Notes under the pieces: generated by a model
What the model saw: only the letters and a program-made list of their open reading frames with translations
Database searches by the model: none
What the model was told of the DNA's origin: nothing
Made by a program: the position numbers and the translations under genes
Shown: positions 24,432 to 34,099 of the stretch, piece by piece
Layout of the letters: the number at the start of each line of letters is the position of its first letter
Position numbering within the stretch: position 1 is the stretch's first letter
Source: Novosphingobium terrae
GTDB lineage: Bacteria; Pseudomonadota; Alphaproteobacteria; Sphingomonadales; Sphingomonadaceae
Length of the DNA: 64,000 nucleotides
Direction of reading: 5' to 3'
Assembly: GCF_017163935.1 (NCBI RefSeq)
Contig: NZ_JABVZR010000001.1
Span: 2,480,001-2,544,000, forward strand

Positions 24432-25784
24432 TCAGTTGATCGACCAGCCCCAGCCCTTCAGCGTGACCTTGCGCCCGCCCAGCACCACAGTGCCCGGCGT
24501 GGCCGAGAGGTTGACGGCGACGGTCACGCGATTACGGCCCTTGATGCGGCGGAAGGCAAAGAGCCTGGGGTTGCCGGTCTCGATCAGTTGCAGATTGCCC
24601 GGCTCCATGCCGCTCATCAGCGCGGGGTGCTGGTGCTTCAGGCGCAGCAGTTGGGCGTAAAGCCTGGCGCGACCGTCCACCTTCCAGGGGATGTTGTCCT
24701 TCTCGAAAAAGGCCAGCCTTTTGTCGAGACCCGCTTCCTGACCGCTGTAGATCAGCGGCATGCCCGGCAAGGTTGCCGCCAGCACGGTCATGGCATCGAC
24801 CCCGTCACCATAAAGCTCGCGGTCTGTGCCCGCGTTGGAATTCTCGTCATGGTCGCTGGTGAAGGTCATGCGCCAGGCGCCCCTGGGATAGCGTCGCGCC
24901 GGATCGGTATAGAGCTTCGCCAGATCACGCGCGTCGCCCTCGCCCTTCGCCACCTTGACCATGGTGTGGTAGAGCGACCAGTCATAGCTCATATCGAAGG
25001 CGTGGAGCTGCAAATCCTGCGTGTCGGCCTCGGCCAGCATGAACATGGGTTTGATCTTGTCCAGCGCGGGGCGCGCCTCGTTCCAGAAGCTGGTCGGCAC
25101 GGCCCAGGCGGCATCGCAGCGGAAGCCGTCGATGTCGGCGGTCTTCACCCAATAGGCCATGGCGTCGATCATCCCGGCGCGCACTTGAGGCTTAGTATAA
25201 TCCAGACCGATCACATCGGCCCAGACCTCCTCATGATGGTCGCTGGGATCAGTGTAGTGATAGCCTTCCAGCTCGCCTTTGGCGTTGCGCTTGTACCAGT
25301 CGGGGTGCTGATCGACCCAGACATTGTCCCAGCCCGTGTGGTTGGCCACCCAGTCGAGGATCACCTTGAAGCCTTGGCGGTGGGCGGCCTTCACCAGATG
25401 CTGCAGATCGGCAAGATTGCCAAATTCGGGATTGACCGCCTTGTAATCGCGGACGGCGTAATAGCTGCCCAGCGAGCCCTTGCGCATCTTCTGACTGATC
25501 GGGTTGATCGGCATCAGCCACAGGATATCGACGCCCATGCGGCGCAGGCGCGGCAGATGCTGCTCGAAAGCGCGGAAGGTGCCCTGCTGCGTGTACTGGC
25601 GAACATTGACCTCATAGATGTTGGCCGAGCGGGCCCATGCCGGATGCTTCACCGTGGTGACGCCCTCGGTAAGGGGCAGCGGAGCCGTTGCGGCATGGGC
25701 GGGCAGGCTGGCCAGTGACAGGATGGACAGTGACAGGGCGGGCAGCCCGATCATGCGGCCAAGAGAGGTCAGGTGTTTAGGCAT
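24432..25784 (-). CDS. Periplasmic GH13 alpha-amylase-family enzyme
   Basis: This 450-residue glycoside hydrolase has a signal peptide (LSILSLASLPAHAA). GH13 regions are all present: LDWVANHTGWD (region I), DGFRCDAAW with the Asp nucleophile (II), MLAEAD with the Glu acid/base (III) and FTSDHDENS with the transition-state Asp (IV). The compact length without carbohydrate-binding modules suits hydrolysis of maltodextrins in the periplasm. It is the last gene of the TonB receptor / halogenase-like / amylase series on the same strand, with a 16-bp gap to the gene upstream. Confidence 0.92.
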   Translation of the reverse strand: MPKHLTSLGRMIGLPALSLSILSLASLPAHAATAPLPLTEGVTTVKHPAWARSANIYEVNVRQYTQQGTFRAFEQHLPRLRRMGVDILWLMPINPISQKMRKGSLGSYYAVRDYKAVNPEFGNLADLQHLVKAAHRQGFKVILDWVANHTGWDNVWVDQHPDWYKRNAKGELEGYHYTDPSDHHEEVWADVIGLDYTKPQVRAGMIDAMAYWVKTADIDGFRCDAAWAVPTSFWNEARPALDKIKPMFMLAEADTQDLQLHAFDMSYDWSLYHTMVKVAKGEGDARDLAKLYTDPARRYPRGAWRMTFTSDHDENSNAGTDRELYGDGVDAMTVLAATLPGMPLIYSGQEAGLDKRLAFFEKDNIPWKVDGRARLYAQLLRLKHQHPALMSGMEPGNLQLIETGNPRLFAFRRIKGRNRVTVAVNLSATPGTVVLGGRKVTLKGWGWSIN

Positions 25785-25800
25785 GGGAAGCTCTCCAAAA

Positions 25801-27303
25801 TCAGCCGCGTGTTGTTATCATTGTGGTTGGTGCCGAGCGGGCGATCGCCTCGGCATGGGTCGGCATGCCCGCAACCTGCCGACTGACGGCGGTTTCCAGC
25901 AGCTTGAGGAATTCCGCCAATTCGCCGTCACTGGGTTGGTCGGCCAGCGGGTGATAGCCTTGCGGGGTCAGCCCCTGCCCCAGCAGCACCTGGAGCCAGC
26001 CGACCTCGGCGAAGAGTTCCTCGCTCTGGCGGGTGATGCGGCCATTGGCCTTGAACAGCTCCAGCTTGGTGGTGACGCTGTCGGGCACATCCATCGCCGC
26101 GCAGGCGCGCCAGAAAGGCTCGGGGCGGCGGTTGAGCTTGTAATGCAGGATCAGGAAATCGCGAACGGATTCGAATTCAAAGGCGGCCTGAACGTTGAAG
26201 CTGTCCACATCGGCGGGGGCAATCGCACCCTGAGGCAGGAATTTCAGCAAGCGCTCCACGCCGGATTGCACCATATGGATGCTGGTGGATTCCAGCGGCT
26301 CCAGAAAGCCGCTCGCCAGCCCCAGCGCCACGACATTGTGGTTCCACATCTTGCGCCGCCGACCGGTGGTGAAGCGCAGGGGCTTGGGATCGGCCAGAGG
26401 GGCGCCGTCCAGATTGTCCAGCAGGGTCTGCTGCGCGGCATCGTCGCTGGTAAAAGCGCTGCAATAGACATGGCCATTGCCGATGCGGTTTTGCAGCGGG
26501 ATGCGCCATTGCCAGCCCGCCTCGCGCGCGGTGGAGCGCGTGTAGGGCGTCAGATCGGGCGCATTGGCGCAGGGCACGGCAAGGGCGCGATCGCAGGGGA
26601 GCCAGTGGCGCCAGTCCTCATAGCCGGTGGCCAGCGCGCCCTCGATCAGCAGCCCGGCAAAGCCCGAGCAATCGAGGAACAGATCGCCGCGCGCCTCCTC
26701 GCCATTCGCCAGCGTGACATGGGTGACATCGCCGCTCTCGCCATCGCGGGTGACTTTGGTGATGCGCCCCTCGATCCGTTTTACACCGCGCTTTTCGGCA
26801 TAGGCGCGCAGGAACTGGCCATAGCGGCTGGCATCGAAATGGAAGGCATGGCCAAGGCCGCCCAGCGGCGCGCCAGTGGCGGGCACGCCATGCTGGAATT
26901 TGCCCGCGTAAGCCGCGCTGGCGTTCAGCGAATAGGCTGTCAGCGGCTTGGCGATCCCCAGCTTCTGCCCGCGCAGCCAGTAATGATGGAAAGGCACCAG
27001 CCCCAGCGGCCTGCCAATCTCGCCGAAGGCATGGATATAGCGGCTGTTTTCATCGCCCCAGCCGACGAAATCGATCCCCAGCTTGTAGGTGCCTTTGCAG
27101 AAAGCAAGAAACTCGGCCTCATCGATGCCCAGAGCGCGATGCAGGATCTGCAATTGCGGGATGGTCGCCTCGCCCACGCCGACGGTGCCGATTTCCTCGG
27201 ATTCGACCAGCGTGATGCGCCAGTGCTTCGTCAGATAGCGCGAGAGGATCGCCGCCGCCATCCAGCCCGCCGTGCCGCCCCCGATGATGGTGATGTCCTG
27301 CAT
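25801..27303 (-). CDS. Tryptophan-halogenase-family FAD protein of a sugar-uptake locus
   Basis: This 500-residue flavin-dependent halogenase-family protein has the FAD motif IIGGGTAGWMAAAIL at the N-terminus, the Lys-bearing segment GTYKLGIDFVGW near residues 79-90, and the family motif with two Trp (AGWQWRIPLQ). ATG 27303 is preferred over upstream GTG codons (27315, 27309) because GGGAG lies about 5 bases before it. In sphingomonads, caulobacters and xanthomonads such genes commonly sit beside carbohydrate TonB receptors. No secondary-metabolite genes are here, so the true substrate is unknown. Confidence 0.88.
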   Translation of the reverse strand: MQDITIIGGGTAGWMAAAILSRYLTKHWRITLVESEEIGTVGVGEATIPQLQILHRALGIDEAEFLAFCKGTYKLGIDFVGWGDENSRYIHAFGEIGRPLGLVPFHHYWLRGQKLGIAKPLTAYSLNASAAYAGKFQHGVPATGAPLGGLGHAFHFDASRYGQFLRAYAEKRGVKRIEGRITKVTRDGESGDVTHVTLANGEEARGDLFLDCSGFAGLLIEGALATGYEDWRHWLPCDRALAVPCANAPDLTPYTRSTAREAGWQWRIPLQNRIGNGHVYCSAFTSDDAAQQTLLDNLDGAPLADPKPLRFTTGRRRKMWNHNVVALGLASGFLEPLESTSIHMVQSGVERLLKFLPQGAIAPADVDSFNVQAAFEFESVRDFLILHYKLNRRPEPFWRACAAMDVPDSVTTKLELFKANGRITRQSEELFAEVGWLQVLLGQGLTPQGYHPLADQPSDGELAEFLKLLETAVSRQVAGMPTHAEAIARSAPTTMITTRG

Positions 27304-27389
27304 GCCCACTCCCACACGCTGCGCCTTAAACAGAACGGCGCGCCAGACCTTGCCCGACGCGCCGCCCCTTATCTCACCTTACCCTTCGA

Positions 27390-30215
27390 TCAGAACTTGT
27401 AGGAAGCCCCGATCGAATAGGTTGCCCCATAGGTCTCGTAATTGATGGGCAGCTTGGTCATGGCATAGTAGTTTTCAAAAGGTGCGTTGGTCAGGTTCGA
27501 GCCGGTCAGCGTCACACTGAAGCCCTTGAGCGGGCCCTGCTGGAACTCATAGCCGATCTGCGCGCTCAGCAGACCTTCGCCGCGGGTGATGTTGTAGGAT
27601 TCAGCCTGCTCCACCGTGGTCGAAAGGCCGAGGAAGCTGCTGCGATACTGATAGGTGGTGCGCAGCGAGAAACCGTGCTTCTCGTAATAGCCGGTCACCA
27701 CGCCCGTCCAGGCCGAGAGACCCGGCACCGTCACCGTCTGCAGCACGCCGCCGCCCGGAGGCGAGAAGCTGACCGAGCTGATGTTATGCGTGCCGTTCAG
27801 GCGCAGACCAAAACCATCCAGCGAGCGCGAGAAGGCCGAGAACGGCAGTTCCGCCTGGATTTCGAAGCCCGAAACATAGCCGCGACCGGCATTGTTCGGC
27901 ACCGTCACCAGCACCTGGTTGTTGGCCGCCTGCCCGCCCGAAATCGCCGCCGCAGCAGCCGGCGAGATGGTGGTCACATAGGAACCGACCGGATCGACGA
28001 AATTGGTCAGGTTCTTGTAGAAGGCCGAAAGCGAGACCAGACCCGAACCATTCGCGAAATACTTCTGCAGCGAAAGGTCGAAGTTGGTCGACAGGTAAGG
28101 CCGCAGCGAAGGCAGGCCGCCCGTGCCGCTGAAGCTGAAACCCGCATTGCCGCCGGTGGTGGTGTTGTAGGTGATCTGGAACGGCACGGCCTCATAGGCC
28201 TGTTCCGAACGCGACATCGACTGCGAGGCCGAAATCACCACGAAGGCATTGTGCATCACCTCGCCCTTCAGCGTGAAGCTGGGCAGGAAGTAGGTGTATT
28301 TCGCGCCGCCATAGGCCGGCGAATAGGTGACCGCGCCCGTGGAGGACAGCGACGCCGACTGGCCGGTGGAGTACTGGTTGGTGTTGACGATCTGCACGCC
28401 GATGTTGCCCTTCAGGGGCACACCGCTCACCTCGCTGTCGATGTTGGCCATGATGTAGCCGCTCCACACCTTCTCGCGCACCAGCCAGTCGCGGGTGGTC
28501 GAGGAGGGGCGGTTGTCGAAGGTGCTGGTCAGCAGGCCTTCGGCAGCCAGCGGATCATAGGCCAGCGTCTGCCCATTGTAGCCATAGGGGCTGACCGCGC
28601 CGAGCAGGATCGAGCTGGGCAGCGCCAGCTGGGTCGTGGCATTGGTGGCGCCGGGCGTCAGGAAATAGGACTTGAAGTCAGCGGTCTTGGACCGAACGCT
28701 GTAGGACACGCCCGCCTTGATGCTCTTGAAGAAGCCGCCGCCCAGATCCTTTTCCAGATCGGTGCGCAGCGCCTTGATGTCATCGACATAGTCAGGCGCG
28801 TTGAGGAAGCCGGCCTGCACCACCGGCGAGGTGCCGTTATAGCCCCAGCCCAGCGGATCGGTCAGCACTTCGGCGGTGGGATTGTTGTAGTTCAGCGTGC
28901 TCGACAGATTGTAGACGCCGTTGGGCTGCTGGGTCACAGTGATCGTCGAAGGCTGGCACGAGGCCGACTTGGTCACATAGGCATTGTAGCAGGTGCCGGT
29001 GTAGGTTTCGAGATTGGTATCCCGGCGATGCGCGCGCGAATAGCTGGCATCGACATTGAGATGCAGCGTTTCCGAGAAATTATACTTGGCATTGCCGCCC
29101 AGTTCCAGCGTGCGGGCATTGCGCTGGTTGTAGTTGTTGCGCTGCACCGCATATTCATTGCTGTAGCTGGCCTGAGTCACCACGCCATTGCTGATCGTGG
29201 TGGAGCCGGGCACCAGCGTGCCCGAGCCATAGGACATCGGCACTTCAAGCCCGCGCTGCTGCTGGACGGTGCGGAAATGCGAGTAGAAACCGTCAAAAGA
29301 CAGCTGCAGCTTGTCATTCGGACGATACTTCAGGCTGCCGAAGACCGACTGGCGGGTCTCGATGTTGCCCGTGGCGAAGTATTTGGCACCGCCCGGCAGA
29401 TAATTGCCCGAAGCATCGGTGGGATAGCCCCAGTTCTGATACTGCCGCTCCTGCTGAGGCGAGGACAGCAACGTGCCGCCCAGCGCCACGCCCAGCGTGT
29501 CATCGGCGAATTTGTCGACATAAATGCCCGTCACGCGGTAGCCGCGATGGGTCACATCGGGCGCTTCCTTGGCATAGGCATTGCCTTCGAACTTGCCCGA
29601 AACGGTCAGGATGCGGTGGTTCTGAGCCAGCGGATCGATCGTCATCAGATTGACGGTGCCCGCCACGCCCTGCGCGATCATGTCGGGCGAAGCGGTCTTG
29701 ACCACATCGGCGCGGTTGATCAGCTCGGCCGGGATCTGGTCATACTGGAAGCCGCGGTCGTCAGCGATGGTGGCGATTTCGCGACCATTGAACAGCGTCG
29801 TGGTGAAGTTCGGGCCGAAACCGCGCACGGCCAGCACGTCCGAACGCCCGTCGAGGCGCTGGGCGGTCACGCCCGGCAGCTGCGACAGCGCATCGGTGAT
29901 CGAATTGGTGGGCAGTTTGCCGACGTCTTCAGCGTTCACCGTCTCGACCACGGCGATCGACAGCTTCTTGACGCGGATCGCATTGTCCACCGACTGGCGG
30001 TAACCGCTGACGATGATGTCCGCACCGGTGGCTTCGCCAGCGCTGGCGCTCTGCGTGGTGTTGTCAGGCGTGGTCTGTGCGGCATCCTGCGCCGCCTGTG
30101 CCGGAGCCTGCGCCCAGGCGGGCACGGCCATGGCCACAGCCATACCGGCGACGCCGGCCTTCAGCGCGTTGCACGACAGGCTCGTGGCGCGCAAGCGCCC
30201 GAAAATATTGGTCAT
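27390..30215 (-). CDS. TonB-dependent receptor for oligosaccharides
   Basis: This 941-residue outer-membrane receptor has a signal peptide (AGVAGMAVAMAVPAWAQ), an acidic Gln/Thr/Ala linker, the TonB-box-like DIIVSGYRQSVDNAI and a plug typical of large proteobacterial sugar receptors (LPTNSITDALSQLPGV, VRGFGPNFTTTLFNGRE, VKTASPDMIAQGVAGTVNL). The barrel ends ...SIGASYKF with a C-terminal Phe. GGGAGGG just before ATG 30215 fixes the start. With the amylase, LacI regulator and sugar porter, it forms a maltodextrin-type uptake locus. The antisense frame of more than 850 codons is an artefact of codon bias. Confidence 0.93.
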   Translation of the reverse strand: MTNIFGRLRATSLSCNALKAGVAGMAVAMAVPAWAQAPAQAAQDAAQTTPDNTTQSASAGEATGADIIVSGYRQSVDNAIRVKKLSIAVVETVNAEDVGKLPTNSITDALSQLPGVTAQRLDGRSDVLAVRGFGPNFTTTLFNGREIATIADDRGFQYDQIPAELINRADVVKTASPDMIAQGVAGTVNLMTIDPLAQNHRILTVSGKFEGNAYAKEAPDVTHRGYRVTGIYVDKFADDTLGVALGGTLLSSPQQERQYQNWGYPTDASGNYLPGGAKYFATGNIETRQSVFGSLKYRPNDKLQLSFDGFYSHFRTVQQQRGLEVPMSYGSGTLVPGSTTISNGVVTQASYSNEYAVQRNNYNQRNARTLELGGNAKYNFSETLHLNVDASYSRAHRRDTNLETYTGTCYNAYVTKSASCQPSTITVTQQPNGVYNLSSTLNYNNPTAEVLTDPLGWGYNGTSPVVQAGFLNAPDYVDDIKALRTDLEKDLGGGFFKSIKAGVSYSVRSKTADFKSYFLTPGATNATTQLALPSSILLGAVSPYGYNGQTLAYDPLAAEGLLTSTFDNRPSSTTRDWLVREKVWSGYIMANIDSEVSGVPLKGNIGVQIVNTNQYSTGQSASLSSTGAVTYSPAYGGAKYTYFLPSFTLKGEVMHNAFVVISASQSMSRSEQAYEAVPFQITYNTTTGGNAGFSFSGTGGLPSLRPYLSTNFDLSLQKYFANGSGLVSLSAFYKNLTNFVDPVGSYVTTISPAAAAAISGGQAANNQVLVTVPNNAGRGYVSGFEIQAELPFSAFSRSLDGFGLRLNGTHNISSVSFSPPGGGVLQTVTVPGLSAWTGVVTGYYEKHGFSLRTTYQYRSSFLGLSTTVEQAESYNITRGEGLLSAQIGYEFQQGPLKGFSVTLTGSNLTNAPFENYYAMTKLPINYETYGATYSIGASYKF

Positions 30216-30514
30216 AATCCCTCCCTGTTGGCCTCTTGAACCATCGCTCAGCGGTTCATTCGCCCGCCCCTCACCTCCGGGGCACGTCAAAATGACTGCT
30301 CCCGCGCTGCGGTTTTGAGAAGAAGATGACATACGTATACCATTGCTATGCGATGACGATCCGTTGCTGACGGCCCGAGCTGTTGCATCTTTATCGCTAT
30401 TGGTGTGTCTTTGGTCACAGTGGCTTACGCAGAGTAACGGAGGTATGCCGCGCCCGCTTTTCAGCGCCTTGCCCGGCTGCTAGATTTCCGGCCCGAAGCA
30501 GACAGGGTTCCGCG
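30216..30514. promoter_or_regulatory. Divergent promoter region of TonB receptor and LacI genes
   Basis: This is 299 bp between the receptor start (30215) and the LacI start (30515). The segment near 30331-30340 contains ATACGTAT and overlapping GTATAC, the most palindromic piece here and a candidate regulator site. I cannot define a classical LacI operator with confidence. Confidence 0.35.
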
Positions 30515-31555
30515 ATGACCTATAAGCCGACATCCTTCGATATTGCGCAGCGCGCCGGTGTCTCGCAGCCCACCGTGTCGCGCGCGCTGCGCGGCCATCC
30601 CTCGGTCAGCGAGGCGACGCGCAAGCGGATCGAGGCGATTGCCGCCCAGCTCAACTATGCCGTGGACCAGAATGCCTCGCGCCTGCGGTCGGGCACCACC
30701 AGGACGCTGGCGCTGCTGTTCTTCGAAGAATCCGCGCCTGAGGATGGCCAGATCAACCCCTTCTTCCTCTCGATGCTGGGGGCGATCTCGCGCGCCTGCT
30801 CGCGGCAAGGTTACGATCTGCTGGCCTCTTTCCAGGAACTGTCGCGCAACTGGCATGTCGATTACGAAGACAGCCACAAGGCCGATGGCATCATGCTGCT
30901 GGGCTATGGCGACTATGAAGCCTATCGCGACAAGTTGGCCCTGCTGGAGCGTGAGGGCACCCACTACGTGCGTTGGGGCGCGGTGAATGCCGAAAATCCC
31001 GATGGCACCATCGGCTGCGACAACCGGTTGGGCGGACAACTGGCCGCGCGCCATCTGCTCGATCGCGGCTATCGGCGCATCGCCTTTCTGGGCGATGCCT
31101 CCAGCCGCGCGCCCGAGATCGAGGAGCGCTATCGCGGCGCCTGCGATGCCATGCGCGCCAACGGTGTCACGCCAGATCCGGCGCTGTGCGTCAGCGCGGA
31201 GACCAATGAGGCTTCAGGCTACAGTGCTGCGCAGCAATTGCTTGAACGCGATATGGATTTCGACGCAGTCTTTGCTGCCTGCGACCTGATCGCGGTGGGC
31301 GCGATGCGCGCCTTCGAGGAGGCCGGGCTGAGCATCCCCCATGATCTGGGCATCGTCGGCTTCGACGATATTCCCATCGCCGCTCTGACCAGCCCGCCCC
31401 TCACCACCATTTCACAAGACCCGGCCCATGCAGGCACGATGCTGGTCGAAACGCTGATCGCCAAGATCAGGGGTGAGGCCCCGCCCGCCATGATGCTGAC
31501 CCCTCACCTGATCCTGCGCCACTCGACGCAAGCGCCGATCACCGTGCTGGACTAG
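30515..31555 (+). CDS. LacI-family transcriptional regulator
   Basis: This 346-residue LacI/GalR regulator has an N-terminal HTH and hinge ([20 protein letters not shown], then [20 protein letters not shown]) and a periplasmic-binding-type sugar domain ending [23 protein letters not shown] 30515 starts immediately before the HTH; the frame is open upstream to 30383 without family features. It is divergent from the TonB receptor and convergent with the sugar porter, so it probably represses the locus until an oligosaccharide or its product binds. Confidence 0.92.
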   Translation: MTYKPTSFDIAQRAGVSQPTVSRALRGHPSVSEATRKRIEAIAAQLNYAVDQNASRLRSGTTRTLALLFFEESAPEDGQINPFFLSMLGAISRACSRQGYDLLASFQELSRNWHVDYEDSHKADGIMLLGYGDYEAYRDKLALLEREGTHYVRWGAVNAENPDGTIGCDNRLGGQLAARHLLDRGYRRIAFLGDASSRAPEIEERYRGACDAMRANGVTPDPALCVSAETNEASGYSAAQQLLERDMDFDAVFAACDLIAVGAMRAFEEAGLSIPHDLGIVGFDDIPIAALTSPPLTTISQDPAHAGTMLVETLIAKIRGEAPPAMMLTPHLILRHSTQAPITVLD

Positions 31556-31561
31556 ATCCCG

Positions 31562-32857
31562 TTACGTCTCGATGGCTTCGAGCGAGCGCTGCTTGGTTTC
31601 GGGAAAGAAGAACCACACCACCACAAACTGCGCCGCCATCATCAGCGCGAAGATGACAAAGGGCAGCCCGCGCGTATGTGCCGCCACAATCGGGAAGGCC
31701 ATGGCAATGATCGCATCCATGAACCAATGCGTCGATGAGCCCAGACTTTGCCCGCGGGCACGCACGGCGGTGGGGAAGATCTCGCTGATATAGACCCAGA
31801 TCACCGCGCCCTGACTGAAGGCGAAAAAGGCGATGAAGGCGATCAGCAGCCACAGCAGCCAACCCTGCCCTTGTCCGGTCAGGAAGACCGCTGCCGTGCC
31901 AGCCAGCGCCAGCGTCAGCCCCACCGCGCCGATCAGCAGCAGCGTCCGCCGCCCCAGACGGTCGATCACCGTCAGGGCCAGAGCGGTGAAGAGGAAATTG
32001 CACAGGCCGATGGTCACCGCCTGACGATCCGCCGAAAGCTGATCGAAACCGGCAGCTGCAAAGATGTCGTTGAGATAATAGAGAATGGCATTGATGCCCG
32101 AAAGCTGGTTGAACGCGGCGATCGCAAAAGCCAGCAGCATCGGCTTGCGATGCGCCGCCCAGGACAGGCGCCCGCCCGGTGCGGCATGGACCCGGTCATA
32201 GCTGGCCAGTTCGCCCTCGGGATCGGTGACGCCCAAGGCACCCAGCACCTGAAGCGCCTCGCCCCGGCGCCCGCGCGCCGCCAGCCAGCGCGGGCTGTCA
32301 GGGATGGTGAACATCAGCAGCAGAAGCAGCGCGCCGGGCACGGCGCTCACCGCGAATTTCACCGGCCAGGCGCCCGGCCCCGGCAGGATGGAGCTCACCA
32401 CCGCATTGCTGAGATAGGCCAGCAGAATGCCCAGCACGATGTTGAGCTGGAACATGCCCACCATCATCCCGCGCTGTCTGGCAGGCGCGATCTCGGCCAG
32501 ATAGACCGGCGCCAGCACGGATGAGGCGCCCACCGCCAGCCCCGCCATCACGCGGCAGGCCAGCAGCATGGTCCAGTCGGCAGCCAGCAGACAGCCCAGC
32601 CCCGACAGGCAGTACAGCACGGCAATCGCCCGCAACACGGAACGCGCCCCGAAACGATCCCCCGGCTTGCCCGCCACCAGCGCGCCGATCAGCGTGCCCC
32701 ACAAGGCCGCCGAAACGGTGATCCCCACCGAAGTGGCATCGAGATGGAAGGCGGTGCGAAACCCTTCCGTGGTGCCCGCGATGACCGCCGTATCGAAACC
32801 GAAGAGCAAACCCGAAAGGCCGCCGACAAACACACCCTTGATCAGCGTGGCGTTCAC
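31562..32857 (-). CDS. MFS sugar porter
   Basis: This 431-residue inner-membrane transporter has 12 predicted helices. Sugar-porter signatures are present: GGLSGLLFGFDTAVIAG in TM1, RVMAGLAVGASSVLAPVYLA, the central PDSPRWLAARGR, QLSGINAILYY in TM7, DRLGRR, and the C-terminal PETKQRSLE. It should import mono- or disaccharides by proton symport after periplasmic hydrolysis by the amylase. It converges with the LacI gene with a 6-bp gap. Confidence 0.93.
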   Translation of the reverse strand: MNATLIKGVFVGGLSGLLFGFDTAVIAGTTEGFRTAFHLDATSVGITVSAALWGTLIGALVAGKPGDRFGARSVLRAIAVLYCLSGLGCLLAADWTMLLACRVMAGLAVGASSVLAPVYLAEIAPARQRGMMVGMFQLNIVLGILLAYLSNAVVSSILPGPGAWPVKFAVSAVPGALLLLLMFTIPDSPRWLAARGRRGEALQVLGALGVTDPEGELASYDRVHAAPGGRLSWAAHRKPMLLAFAIAAFNQLSGINAILYYLNDIFAAAGFDQLSADRQAVTIGLCNFLFTALALTVIDRLGRRTLLLIGAVGLTLALAGTAAVFLTGQGQGWLLWLLIAFIAFFAFSQGAVIWVYISEIFPTAVRARGQSLGSSTHWFMDAIIAMAFPIVAAHTRGLPFVIFALMMAAQFVVVWFFFPETKQRSLEAIET

Positions 32858-32974
32858 TGTTTTGACTCTCCCGTCTTTTTTGCTCCGGCGCTTCGCGCAG
32901 GCGGCTTTGGCGGATGGTGTACGCAGTGCTCCCCGATGTCCAGCCGGGAAGCTCGCACAGCAGCCGCAGGGGCA

Positions 32975-34099
32975 TCAATCCGGCGGGAACAGGGCCGCGA
33001 GGCGCGCCTCATAGGCCTTGACCTGCCGGTCCGCGCCCGGATCGAGCTCGGCCAGCAAGCGGGCGGCCTTGTCGCGATAGGCGGCCAGATCGTCATCATG
33101 ATGGCGCAAGGCGCTCAGCAGGGTTTCGGCGCCGTCCTCCGGGTCGAAATCCTTGTAACGATAGCCGCAATCGCCCAGCAAAGGCGCGTTGTGGATCAGC
33201 GGGAAGCCGCCATGCAGCGCCTCATAATGGCGATAGCTCTGCCCCATGCCCCAATGGTGGCTGATCAACGCCTCGGCGCGGCTGCCCAGCATGGCGAAAC
33301 CGGGAATGGCGTCAAAAAACTGGACCTTGCGCTGGCGCACCACATCGAGACTGTCGACGAAGTAGCAGAAATGCTGGCCTTCCATCATCGCGGCGCTGTC
33401 GCCCACGCAGATGCTCTCCACCGCCTCGGGCTGACGGCGGTAGGCGGCATCGCAGAGCATCAGCGGCAGATGGCAGGATGCCGCAGTCGACCGGTTGGGT
33501 TCGAGAATGGCCAGACGCCACGATCTGCGCCCCGGTGCGTAACGCCAGAGGACACCCTGCTCGCTGGCACTTTGCTCCAGAATGGCCGGGCTCCACAGCG
33601 GGGGCACCACATGCACATGGGCCAGCGTGGTGTAATGAAGATAGCTGCCATTGGCCGCCGCATAGGCGGGCCAGACCCAGATCTCGCGATAGAAATTGGG
33701 GGCGGGCAGCAGGGCCGTGGGGCAAGCGAAGGCCATGGCCTCACTGTCAGCGATCAGATCGCCGGTGATGCGCTGGGCCACCAGCACGCCGCCTTTGGCC
33801 GAGAAATCATGGGTCCAGTCTTCGGGCAGACGGCAGCCCATTTCAATGATCAGATCGAGGCTCTGCATCGCCTCATGCCTGCTAACCACCGGCAGCGGCG
33901 AGCGGGCGGAGGCTTCAAGCAGATCGGTTTCCCGCCCGGGTGCTGCATCCAGTGCCACGCAGCATGCCACACCTGTGCAGCGCAGCAGCACCATGGCCAG
34001 AAAGACCCCTGCCTGAAGCGCATCGCCATCCCACAGGCCCGGGGCAGTCGCGCTCAGGTCCAGCGCGATGCCGATGCGCAAGGAACGGGTATGGCTCAT
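32975..34099 (-). CDS. DUF2827-family protein, copy 2
   Basis: This 374-residue protein has no signal peptide. It shares with its upstream neighbour the blocks PPLWSP, LEPNRS, SHHWGMGQSYRHYEALHGG / PLIHN and DCGYRYKDFD, characteristic of DUF2827, a family thought to have a glycosyltransferase-like (GT-B) fold. Its ATG overlaps the neighbour's stop (ATGA at 34096-34099), so the pair is translationally coupled. The function is unknown; modification of a surface glycan or protein is a guess. Confidence 0.78.
   Translation of the reverse strand: MSHTRSLRIGIALDLSATAPGLWDGDALQAGVFLAMVLLRCTGVACCVALDAAPGRETDLLEASARSPLPVVSRHEAMQSLDLIIEMGCRLPEDWTHDFSAKGGVLVAQRITGDLIADSEAMAFACPTALLPAPNFYREIWVWPAYAAANGSYLHYTTLAHVHVVPPLWSPAILEQSASEQGVLWRYAPGRRSWRLAILEPNRSTAASCHLPLMLCDAAYRRQPEAVESICVGDSAAMMEGQHFCYFVDSLDVVRQRKVQFFDAIPGFAMLGSRAEALISHHWGMGQSYRHYEALHGGFPLIHNAPLLGDCGYRYKDFDPEDGAETLLSALRHHDDDLAAYRDKAARLLAELDPGADRQVKAYEARLAALFPPD

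Noticed and set aside
25801..27303. Halogenase as evidence of a secondary-metabolite cluster
   Set aside because: Neighbours are a sugar TonB receptor, amylase, LacI regulator and sugar porter; no assembly-line or tailoring genes are present.
27675..30239. Open frame of more than 850 codons antisense to the oligosaccharide TonB receptor
   Set aside because: Same reason: low-complexity composition, no recognisable domain, and the opposite strand encodes a complete receptor with signal peptide.
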